Shown: piece after piece, positions 1-5,696 of the stretch
How the letters are laid out: the number at the start of each line of letters is the position of its first letter
Position numbering within the stretch: position 1 is the stretch's first letter
Assembly (NCBI GenBank): GCA_049974825.1
Contig: JBNGDJ010000106.1
Span: 1 to 8,130 of the forward strand
Source of the DNA: JBKHDT01 sp049974825
GTDB lineage: Bacteria; Pseudomonadota; Gammaproteobacteria; Halothiobacillales; Halothiobacillaceae
Direction: 5' to 3'
DNA length: 8,130 bases
Notes under the pieces: generated by a model
The model's database searches: none
What the model was told of the DNA's origin: nothing
What the model saw: the letters and a program-made list of their open reading frames with translations, nothing else
Made by a program: the position numbers and the translations under genes

Positions 1-1
1 A

Positions 2-508
2 GGCAAGGCCGGATTCACCGAGGACGACAGACCCGACCTCGAACAGGAACTGATGATCGATCTGCTGCAGCGGATGCGGCATTTCAATCCCGCCAAGGCC
101 AAGAAGACCACCTTCATGGCCCGGATCGTCGAACGTCACATCTCCACCATCCTGGAGGCCCGGTTCGCCCAATGCCGGGACTGGCGGCTCTGCCAAACCT
201 CACTCAACGAACCCCTCGACAACGGCGAAGGCGACACCACCGAGCGGATCGAGTTCCTGGACAGCGAAGGTTCTCTGGGAGGCGGCACCCGCGAGACAAG
301 GGAGCGCCTCGCCCATGAGATCCGCATGGATCTCGGCCAGGCCATCGCCTCGCTGCCGGAAGAGCTCCGGGATCTGTGCGTGCGCCTGCACGACAGCACC
401 ATGGCCGAAGTCGCCCGGGAGATGGGCATTCCCAGAACCACCCTCTACGACCGGCTGAGCAAGCTCCGGGACGCGTTCCGCGAGGCCGGGCTCGAGGACT
501 ACCTGTGA
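2..508 (+). CDS. Sigma-70-like transcription factor, 5' end missing
   Basis: This reading frame is open from the first bases of the window and ends at TGA 506-508; 168 residues are visible. An ATG lies at 53, but the 17 codons before it continue the same domain (FTEDDRPDLEQEL leading into LLQRMRHFNPAKA), so the real start is probably upstream. The first 60 or so visible residues resemble sigma region 2 (acidic DLEQEL helix, then FMARIVERHISTILEA). A polar linker follows, and residues about 118-168 look like region 4: LPEELRDLC, then a helix-turn-helix (AEVAREMGIPRTTLYDRLSKLRD). Such proteins bind RNA polymerase core and direct it to promoters. Its position ahead of a replication cassette suggests an element-encoded expression regulator. 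Alternatively it is a sigma-like HTH regulator that does not bind core. The fold assignment is fairly sure; the role is inferred. Confidence 0.8.
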   Translation, partial: GKAGFTEDDRPDLEQELMIDLLQRMRHFNPAKAKKTTFMARIVERHISTILEARFAQCRDWRLCQTSLNEPLDNGEGDTTERIEFLDSEGSLGGGTRETRERLAHEIRMDLGQAIASLPEELRDLCVRLHDSTMAEVAREMGIPRTTLYDRLSKLRDAFREAGLEDYL

Positions 509-549
509 TCTCCGACGCATCGGCTCCGCCTCCGGTAAGTAAGCACCGT

Positions 550-564
550 GCCGCATGGTGCGGC
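550..564. other. Short GC-rich inverted repeat (hairpin) in the only sizeable intergenic gap
   Basis: GCCGCA and TGCGGC form a perfect 6-bp stem around a 3-base loop (TGG). An overlapping alternative pairs GCACC (543-547) with GGTGC (557-561). It sits in the 104 bases between the sigma-like gene and the next gene. No T-run follows, so it does not look like a standard intrinsic terminator. It could be an operator, an mRNA structure in the leader of the downstream operon, or chance in GC-rich DNA. I see no convincing -35/-10 pair in 509-612. Confidence 0.35.
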
Positions 565-600
565 TATCCGGGGCCTCGGAAATCAGAACCTGAACAAAAG

Positions 601-605
601 AGGAG
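601..605 (+). promoter_or_regulatory. Shine-Dalgarno site that sets the start at 613
   Basis: AGGAG, within AAAAGAGGAG, lies 7 bases before ATG 613. The same frame stays open upstream to an ATG at 376 inside the sigma-like gene, but this site and the end of the upstream gene at 508 favour 613. Confidence 0.75.
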
Positions 606-612
606 TTCAACC

Positions 613-951
613 ATGACTCACGACACCTACAAGTACCGTTTTGACGAGTCGGTCCCGGCCCAGGAACTGGAAGACACTTTCATGCTGGCGATGCTGGCCG
701 TCGAAAGCCTGCATGGCCGTTCCCGTGTGCGGATGGAGAGCCGGTTCAATCTGGACAAGGCCCGCCGTACCTGCGTGATCGACGCCTCCACCGATGTCGG
801 CAGCGACCTCGCCCGCATCTTCACCGGCTTCGCCACCAAGGAATACGGCGAACGCTCGGTCCTGATCGAACGAACCCAACCGTCGGGTTGCGCCTGCGCC
901 TCCAAGCATCGCGCAGCGCCAGCCGCCGCCGAAGCGGGGGTGGCGGTATGA
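613..951 (+). CDS. Unrecognised 112-residue protein between the sigma factor and the nuclease
   Basis: I do not recognise a named family. The start is set by a strong Shine-Dalgarno site at 601-605. The N-terminal 90 or so residues look like a compact alpha/beta domain: an acidic opening, a helical stretch (ELEDTFMLAMLAVESLHG), then strand-like segments rich in Arg (RSRVRMESRF, RRTCVIDAS) and a helix ending near FTGFATKEYGE. The last 20 or so residues, after a GCACAS stretch, are Ala-rich and probably disordered. There is no signal peptide, membrane segment or clear catalytic motif. Its stop codon overlaps the start of the next gene (ATGA at 948-951), so it is probably made together with the nuclease. 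A nuclease partner, a small DNA-binding protein or a regulator of the upstream sigma-like protein are all possible, and the sequence does not choose between them. Confidence 0.7.
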   Translation: MTHDTYKYRFDESVPAQELEDTFMLAMLAVESLHGRSRVRMESRFNLDKARRTCVIDASTDVGSDLARIFTGFATKEYGERSVLIERTQPSGCACASKHRAAPAAAEAGVAV

Positions 952-1964
952 GCGAGCTGATGACCACCACCTATTCCATGTGGCGGCTGTTCCGCAACTG
1001 CCGCATGGCCTGCAAATGGCGCTATATCGACGAGCTGGTGCCACTCGAGCGCGACCCCAATCTGGCCTTCGGCTCGGTCATCCACGACTGTCTGGAATGT
1101 TGGCACGGCGAGCGGGATCTGGCCAAGGTCCTCGACCACATCGACCGGACCTATCCGAACCGGGCGCAGGACGACCATCAACAGGCCGACTGGCATCTCG
1201 CCAGGGCCATGATGAGTGCCTATGCGGAACACTACCCGGCCGAAGACTTCGAGGTCGTCGCGCTCGAAAAGACCTTCGAAGGCCCCATCGTCAACCCGGC
1301 GACCGGCGCGACTTCGCGCAGTTTCATTCTCGCCGGGAAGGTGGACGGCATCGTCCGTCAGGATGGTCAGTATTTCCTGCTGGAACACAAAACTGCCTCG
1401 CAGATCGACGCCAGCTACCTGGAGCGGCTGTGGACCGATTTCCAGATCATCCTCTATGCCTGGTACCTGGAGCAGACCCTCGGCATCACGGTCAGCGGCA
1501 TCATCTACAACGTCCTGGTCAAGGCCAAGCTGCGTCAGGGCAAGGGTGAGACCGAGACCGAATTCGAGGCCCGCCGGGCGGAGCTGATCGCCAAGTCGAA
1601 AACCGGCAAAAGCAGCGCCAAGCGCAAGCTGCCGGAGGACGACAACACCTTCCAGCAGCGGCTCCAGGAGAAGTACCTCGAGCCGGGCATGTTCCATCGC
1701 GAGGTGCTCTACATCTCCCGCGACCAGTTCGAGGAACTGCGGGCGGAGCTGTGGGAACTCTCCAAGGCCATGCTCGACGCCCGTCGGCGCAACACCTTTT
1801 ACCGCAACACCAGCTACTGCTTCCAGTACGGACGGCCCTGCGCCTACTTCCAGCTCTGCCGCTCGGGCGGCAACCCCAACGTCATCGAAAACCATTTCCA
1901 ACGGATCGCCCCGCACGAAGAGCTGCGGGACGGAGCCGGTGAAGACGCCGCTCCGGTGTTTTGA
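948..1964 (+). CDS. Cas4/RecB-type PD-(D/E)XK exonuclease with probable Fe-S cluster
   Basis: A 338-residue protein with the ordered motifs of the RecB/Cas4 nuclease family. They are His46 in FGSVIH, Asp133 in GKVDGIV, Glu146 and Lys148 in LLEHKTAS, and the QxxxY helix at Gln166-Tyr170. Cys18 or Cys22 near the N-terminus and Cys291, Cys298 and Cys304 near the C-terminus match the split one-plus-three cysteine pattern that holds a 4Fe-4S cluster in Cas4 and AddB. Such enzymes degrade DNA from ends using divalent metal. Here it would generate single-stranded DNA for the annealing genes that follow. The start at 948 overlaps the previous stop (ATGA), which indicates translational coupling; the next in-frame ATG is at 960. 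The segment around residues 195-245 is charged, low in hydrophobics and probably a surface insertion. No CRISPR array or cas1/cas2 is present, so a CRISPR role is not supported. Confidence 0.85.
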   Translation: MSELMTTTYSMWRLFRNCRMACKWRYIDELVPLERDPNLAFGSVIHDCLECWHGERDLAKVLDHIDRTYPNRAQDDHQQADWHLARAMMSAYAEHYPAEDFEVVALEKTFEGPIVNPATGATSRSFILAGKVDGIVRQDGQYFLLEHKTASQIDASYLERLWTDFQIILYAWYLEQTLGITVSGIIYNVLVKAKLRQGKGETETEFEARRAELIAKSKTGKSSAKRKLPEDDNTFQQRLQEKYLEPGMFHREVLYISRDQFEELRAELWELSKAMLDARRRNTFYRNTSYCFQYGRPCAYFQLCRSGGNPNVIENHFQRIAPHEELRDGAGEDAAPVF

Positions 1965-1967
1965 AAT

Positions 1968-1993
1968 CCCAACCATAAGGAGACGAAGCCATG
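1968..1993 (+). promoter_or_regulatory. Translation start region, copy 1 of a repeated leader
   Basis: CCCAAC, two bases, TAAGGAGA, five bases, CC, then ATG at 1991. AAGGAG (1977-1982) is a near-ideal Shine-Dalgarno site 8 bases before the start. The same words at the same spacing occur at 2751-2776. Confidence 0.7.
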
Positions 1994-2761
1994 CTTCCCA
2001 AGACCAAAAGCAAACCCAAACACACGCTCTCGGACCTCACCGCCCTGGTGTACGGCCCGAGCAAGATCGGCAAGAGCACCTGGTGCTCCAACGCCGATGA
2101 CGCACTGTTCCTGGCGACCGAGCCGGGCCTGAACGCCCTGGAGGTGTTTCAGACCCCGATCACCTGCTGGGACGACCTTCTGCAGGCCTGCGCCGAAATC
2201 GCCGAGGGCAAGCACGAGTTCAAGACCATCGTCGTCGACACGGTGGATAACGCCTACAAGATGTGCTCGGACTACGTCTGCAAGAAATTCAAGATCGAAC
2301 ACGAATCCGACCTGGGCTACGGCAAGGGCTACGCGCTGATCAACAACGAGTTCCAGCGCGTCATCAACAAGCTGGCCTTCCTGCCCTACGGGCTGATCCT
2401 GATCTCCCACTCCCAGGAGCGGGACATCGAGACCCGGACCGGCAAACACACCCGCATCGTGCCGACGCTGCCGGAAAAGGCGCGGAAGCTGGTCACCGGC
2501 CTGGTGGACCTGATCCTGTTCTGCGATCTGGACATGAAAACCGGCGAGGACGGCAAGCCGGTCTGGCAGCGCGTGATGCGCACCAAGCCCAGTCCCAACT
2601 ACGACGCCGGTGACCGCACCGGCCGACTCCCCGAAGTCATCCCCCTCGATTTTTCGAGCTTCATGAAAGCGTTCAACAACACGGCAGCCGGAGCTGCGGC
2701 GAGTGCCGCCCGGCCGAAGCCGGAGCCGACCGCGAGTGCGGCGGCGAAACCCCAACAGTAA
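1991..2761 (+). CDS. AAA_24/Sak4-like RecA-fold ATPase, putative single-strand annealing or recombination protein
   Basis: A 256-residue P-loop ATPase. The Walker A motif is at residues 22-30 (GPSKIGKST), preceded by a strand (LTALVY), and Walker B is at 78-86 (KTIVVDTVD, Asp83). A later core strand reads GLILISHSQERD (134-145), as in phage ATP-binding proteins of the AAA_24 type. The length suits Sak4-type proteins, which have a minimal RecA core and promote annealing or strand exchange of phage DNA together with an SSB. The immediate downstream gene looks like such an SSB. From about residue 231 the protein ends in an Ala/Pro/Lys tail that is probably disordered. The start is set by a strong Shine-Dalgarno site at 1977-1982. 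The NTPase fold is sure; the recombination role rests on family resemblance and neighbours. Confidence 0.82.
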   Translation: MLPKTKSKPKHTLSDLTALVYGPSKIGKSTWCSNADDALFLATEPGLNALEVFQTPITCWDDLLQACAEIAEGKHEFKTIVVDTVDNAYKMCSDYVCKKFKIEHESDLGYGKGYALINNEFQRVINKLAFLPYGLILISHSQERDIETRTGKHTRIVPTLPEKARKLVTGLVDLILFCDLDMKTGEDGKPVWQRVMRTKPSPNYDAGDRTGRLPEVIPLDFSSFMKAFNNTAAGAAASAARPKPEPTASAAAKPQQ

Positions 2762-2776
2762 GGAGATCCGACCATG
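2751..2776 (+). promoter_or_regulatory. Translation start region, copy 2 of a repeated leader
   Basis: CCCAAC, two bases, TAAGGAGA, five bases, CC, then ATG at 2774. This is the same arrangement as 1968-1993, with 19 of 26 positions identical. The TAA here is also the stop codon of the upstream ATPase gene, and AGGAG (2761-2765) lies 8 bases before the start. Confidence 0.7.
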
Positions 2777-3247
2777 GAACACTACGAAAACCAATCCAAC
2801 AGCAACCTCGACCTGGCGCAGTTTGATGACGCCTTCGAAACCGCCGAAGTCGAGGAGCGTGAGTTCGAGGCCGTCCCCGACGGCAAATACCAGGTCAACG
2901 TCGACCGGGTCGAACTGACCCGCGCCCAGACCTCGGGCAACCCCATGCTCAAGTGGACCCTGCGCATTCTCGCGCCGACCCACAAGGGGCGTCTGCTCTG
3001 GCGCAACAACGTCATGGCCAGCAACGAGAACATCAAGTGGCTCAAGCAGGACCTCTACACCTGCGGGCTGCAGCTTCAGAAGCTCTCCGACCTGCCGGGC
3101 CACCTCGAGCAGCTTCTCAACATCAAGCTGGAGGTGACCAAACGCACTCGCGGTGAAAACGAGAACATCTACTTCAACCGTCGCATTGTCATGGCCGACG
3201 ATGCCGGGGCTCCCGGCGCGGCGATGGACGACATGATCCCGTTCTGA
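2774..3247 (+). CDS. DUF669-like protein, putative phage single-stranded-DNA-binding protein
   Basis: A 157-residue protein resembling the phage DUF669 group. It has an acidic N-terminal segment (about residues 12-33), the VPDGKYQVNVDRVEL strand pair (34-48), then GNPMLKWTLRIL (55-66) and a LLWRNNVM strand (75-82). A helical part (85-118) leads to two final strands, LNIKLEVTKRT and IYFNRRIVM. This strand pattern suits an OB-like fold binding single-stranded DNA. The last residues, Asp152-Asp153-Met-Ile-Pro-Phe157, closely match the acidic tip of bacterial SSB (DDDIPF), which recruits replication and repair partners. The gene sits between a Sak4-like ATPase and a nuclease, the usual company of phage SSBs. 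The stop TGA overlaps the next start (TGATG, 3245-3249). Family resemblance is good; the SSB function is inferred from the fold pattern, tail and context. Confidence 0.78.
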   Translation: MEHYENQSNSNLDLAQFDDAFETAEVEEREFEAVPDGKYQVNVDRVELTRAQTSGNPMLKWTLRILAPTHKGRLLWRNNVMASNENIKWLKQDLYTCGLQLQKLSDLPGHLEQLLNIKLEVTKRTRGENENIYFNRRIVMADDAGAPGAAMDDMIPF

Positions 3248-3729
3248 TGATGGACCGGATCACCGTTGTCGTCGACACCCGCGAACAGGAGCCCTACAGC
3301 TTCGATAGCGACAAGATTTCGGCGGTTCGCAAGGCGTTGCCCGCCGGTGATTATTCACTGGTCGGCCTCGAGGAACGGGTGGCGGTGGAGCGCAAATCCC
3401 TGACGGATTTCGTCTCCACCGTCATCCGGGGGCGAAAGCGGTTTCACCGCGAGTTGGAAAAGCTCTCCGCCTACGAATCCGCCTGCGTGGTTGTCGAGTG
3501 CAACTTTCGCGATCTGGTCGATGGCCGCTACCGCAGCGATGCCCACCCGCACGCGCTGATCGGGACGGTTGCCTCCATCGTCGTCGACTTCGGTGTCCCC
3601 GTCTACTTCTGCTCGGACCGGCAGGCCGCCTGCCGTTTTGTCGAGGAGTACCTGACACGTTTTCACCGGAGGATCGCGAGATGCCAAAAAGAAATGAGAG
3701 TAACCCGGCGCGACTCCGGGGAAGAATAG
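3247..3729 (+). CDS. Stand-alone ERCC4 (XPF-type) nuclease domain protein
   Basis: A 160-residue protein carrying the ERCC4 nuclease core. It shows VVVDTREQEPY (7-17, Asp10), AGDYSL (33-38, Asp35) and the signature VERKSLTDF (47-55, with Glu48, Arg49 and Lys50). XPF/Mus81/Hef nucleases use these residues to cut flaps, forks and other branched DNA. Here the domain is alone: there is no helicase part, and I see no helix-hairpin-helix domain after it; the C-terminus is simply basic (FHRRIARCQKEMRVTRR). The ATG at 3247 overlaps the previous TGA by one base and has no Shine-Dalgarno site of its own, so translation is probably coupled. A second ATG at 3250 is equally usable and costs one residue. 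The 3' end overlaps the helicase gene by 49 bases. Branch-cutting during recombination-dependent replication is the likely role. The nuclease call is sure, the substrate inferred. Confidence 0.85.
   Translation: MMDRITVVVDTREQEPYSFDSDKISAVRKALPAGDYSLVGLEERVAVERKSLTDFVSTVIRGRKRFHRELEKLSAYESACVVVECNFRDLVDGRYRSDAHPHALIGTVASIVVDFGVPVYFCSDRQAACRFVEEYLTRFHRRIARCQKEMRVTRRDSGEE
3668..3672 (+). promoter_or_regulatory. Shine-Dalgarno site that sets the helicase start at 3681
   Basis: GGAGG lies 8 bases before ATG 3681, inside the 3' end of the ERCC4 gene. The helicase frame stays open upstream to 3498, but those codons give an Arg/Cys-rich sequence unlike a RecD2 N-terminus, so this site decides the start. 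Confidence 0.75.
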
Positions 3730-5696
3730 AGCGCGTTTACTATGCCGGACCCAAGTTCTCCGCAGGCCGACTGCTCACCCCGACCGGTGAGGAAGTCCAG
3801 TTCGCGGGCAATTTGTTCGCCCGGGAAAATCAGCCTGTGGTCCTGCTCGGGTCGTGGGCCACCCATCCCAAATACGGCCGTCAGTTCAAGGTCGACGGGA
3901 TGGAGCACGACCTCGAACTCGATCCGGAGGGGCTGATCCACTATCTGGCCAACCATCCGGAGATCAAGGGCATTGGTCCGGCCAAGGCCAGATTGATCGT
4001 CGAGAGCTTCGGCGACGCCTTTGAAGAAACCCTTCTGAGTGACCCCGAGCGCATCGCGCTCAAAGCTCGGCTGCCCCTGGACGCGGCCCGGCGGCTGCGT
4101 GACGAATGGTTGAAGAACCGCAGCGTCAACACCGTCATGGCCTGGCTGTCGGCATTCGGCCTGACCCATCATCAGGTCACCACCCTGGTCGAAAGACTCG
4201 GCGGCAACTGCCTCGATATCCTGAAGGAAGACCCGTACATCCTCATTCGGGAGATCCGGGGATTCGGCTTCAAGAAGGTCGACAAGATTGCCCGCAAGCT
4301 TGGCACCCCCAAGGACCACACCCCTCGTATCCGGGCCGGGTTGAATTTCTGCGTCCGTGAAGCCCTGGACAATGGCCACTGCTGGATCGAATACGAGGAT
4401 CTGGTCGACCAGGCCAATCTACTGCTGGTCATGGATGCCCTGGATAGCCGGGTCCGCATCGAGAGCGCCCTCGACGCGCTCATCGAAGAACAGGCGCTTG
4501 CCTGCGATTCCCACGGCGGGCGTTTCGTGGTCGCTCTGCCCGAGATCGTCCGCATGGAGCGGGAGCTGGCCTCGCTGTTCGGTCAGGCCGAAACACCCAA
4601 CCCGCATTTCCACTCCGTCAAGAAACTCGATGCTCTGATTCGGCGCTGCGCGGCGACGCTGAACGAGAAGCAGCTTGAAGCGGTGCGCTCGGCCCTCCAG
4701 CACAGCATCAGCCTGATTTCGGGTGGAGCCGGTTCGGGCAAGAGCTACACCATTTCGGTCATCAACACCATCTGCGAGGAGAGCGATCTGGAGGTCGTGC
4801 TCGCCGCGCCGACCGGCAAGGCCGCCAAACGCCTGGAGGAAGTCAGCGGCCGTAGCGGCACCACCATCCACCGCCTGCTCGGCTATGACGGCAAGGGTTT
4901 CTCGCGCAGCAAGGAGAACCCCATCGATGCCGACGTCCTGGTGGTCGACGAGTTTTCGATGGTCGACGTGCCGCTGGCCTGGCACCTGTTCGAGGCGGTC
5001 GACCTGTCGCGGACCACGGTGCTGCTGGTCGGTGACCACAACCAGCTTCCGCCGGTGGGACCTGGAAACATCCTGCGTGATCTGATCCAGACACGCGCCA
5101 TCCCCACGGTCATCCTCGACAAGGTCGTGCGCCAGGCTGGTGTCCTCAAGGAGAACTGCACCGCCGTTCTCAAGGGCGAGGTGCGCAAGACCAGCGAGGC
5201 GTCGGTNNNNNNNNNNNNNNNNNNNNNNNNNNNNNNNNNNNNNNNNNNNNNNNNNNNNNNNNNNNNNNNNNNNNNNNNNNNNNNNNNNNNNNNNNNNNNN
5301 NNNNNNGGTGCCATCGGCTATGTGGTCGATGTCCTCGCGAACGGCACCCTGGTCATCGACTTCGACGGCATGCCGGTGGAGATGGAAAAGGGTTCGCCCG
5401 ACCTTCAGGACCTGCAGCTCGCCTATGCGCTCACCATCCACAAAACCCAGGGTTCCGAATTCCCCTGCGCCGTGGTGGTGGTCCACAAGGCGCATTCCTT
5501 CATGCACCACCGCAATCTGCTCTACACCGGGGTGACCCGCGCCCGGCGCACCGCCATTGTTCTGGGTGATCACTGGGGCATCCAGAACTGCGCCAAACGG
5601 TGCCAGGTGGATGACCGCCGGACCTTTCTGCCCCTGTTTCTGGACGCCGCCCAGCACGCGGAGGCCGATTTCGCCCGTGTCGCGGAGGCCGAATGA
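3681..5696 (+). CDS. RecD2-like SF1B DNA helicase, interrupted by an assembly gap
   Basis: The N-terminal part (residues 10-80) looks OB-like. Two helix-hairpin-helix segments follow (IKGIGPAKARLI about 95-106; IRGFGFKKVDKIARKLG about 192-208), typical of the long N-terminus of RecD2. The helicase core has a Q-motif-like LNEKQLEAV (327-335), Walker A GGAGSGKS (348-355), motif Ia AAPTGKAAKRL (375-385), motif II VVDEFSM (421-427), motif III GDHNQLPPV (451-459) and RQ (484-485). After the gap come motif V (bases 5421-5462, ALTIHKTQGSEF) and motif VI (5517-5549, YTGVTRARR). Such enzymes unwind DNA 5' to 3' using ATP. The start at 3681 has a good ribosome site at 3668-3672 and overlaps the ERCC4 gene by 49 bases. 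About 638 residues are visible, short of the 700 to 800 usual for RecD2, so the 100 N bases hide more than 33 codons. The stop overlaps the primase start (ATGA, 5693-5696). Confidence 0.88.
   Translation: MPKRNESNPARLRGRIERVYYAGPKFSAGRLLTPTGEEVQFAGNLFARENQPVVLLGSWATHPKYGRQFKVDGMEHDLELDPEGLIHYLANHPEIKGIGPAKARLIVESFGDAFEETLLSDPERIALKARLPLDAARRLRDEWLKNRSVNTVMAWLSAFGLTHHQVTTLVERLGGNCLDILKEDPYILIREIRGFGFKKVDKIARKLGTPKDHTPRIRAGLNFCVREALDNGHCWIEYEDLVDQANLLLVMDALDSRVRIESALDALIEEQALACDSHGGRFVVALPEIVRMERELASLFGQAETPNPHFHSVKKLDALIRRCAATLNEKQLEAVRSALQHSISLISGGAGSGKSYTISVINTICEESDLEVVLAAPTGKAAKRLEEVSGRSGTTIHRLLGYDGKGFSRSKENPIDADVLVVDEFSMVDVPLAWHLFEAVDLSRTTVLLVGDHNQLPPVGPGNILRDLIQTRAIPTVILDKVVRQAGVLKENCTAVLKGEVRKTSEASXXXXXXXXXXXXXXXXXXXXXXXXXXXXXXXXXXGAIGYVVDVLANGTLVIDFDGMPVEMEKGSPDLQDLQLAYALTIHKTQGSEFPCAVVVVHKAHSFMHHRNLLYTGVTRARRTAIVLGDHWGIQNCAKRCQVDDRRTFLPLFLDAAQHAEADFARVAEAE
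5207..5306. other. Assembly gap, exactly 100 N
   Basis: One hundred undetermined bases inside the helicase gene, a common placeholder length for a gap of unknown size. The reading frame happens to be kept across it. The missing part should encode the region between the RQ motif and the NGDxG-like segment of RecD2 helicases; sequence resumes at GAIGYV. Confidence 0.95.
5684..5688 (+). promoter_or_regulatory. Shine-Dalgarno site for the primase gene, start ambiguous
   Basis: GGAGG lies 4 bases before ATG 5693 and 10 bases before ATG 5699. Neither spacing is ideal. The 5693 start overlaps the helicase stop as ATGA and fits translational coupling; 5699 would shorten the protein by two residues. 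Confidence 0.55.

Noticed and set aside
53..508. Complete sigma-like gene starting at ATG 53
   Set aside because: The codons at 2-52 continue the region 2-like helix without a break, so the gene more likely begins before the window.
550..564. Intrinsic terminator after the sigma-like gene
   Set aside because: The stem is short and no T-run follows it.
376..612. Upstream extension of the small unknown gene into the sigma-like gene
   Set aside because: The extra codons give an Arg/Pro-rich sequence in a shadow frame, and a strong ribosome site marks the start at 613.
948..1964. CRISPR adaptation locus, suggested by the Cas4-like nuclease
   Set aside because: No repeat-spacer array and no cas1 or cas2 is present; the neighbours are phage-type recombination genes.
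627..1976. Long antisense open frame (449 codons) opposite the small unknown gene and the nuclease
   Set aside because: GC-rich codon bias on the + strand leaves the opposite frame free of stops. The + strand proteins have clear family motifs and ribosome sites; the antisense translation has no recognisable motif.
1844..3103. Antisense open frame (419 codons) across the ATPase and SSB-like genes
   Set aside because: It spans three well-supported + strand genes and their start regions, and shows no domain; mirror effect of codon bias.
3498..3680. Upstream extension of the helicase frame inside the ERCC4 gene
   Set aside because: The codons encode an Arg/Cys-rich sequence unlike RecD2, and GGAGG at 3668-3672 supports ATG 3681.
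4419..5657. Antisense open frame through the helicase gene and the N gap
   Set aside because: It runs through undetermined bases and lies wholly opposite helicase motifs.
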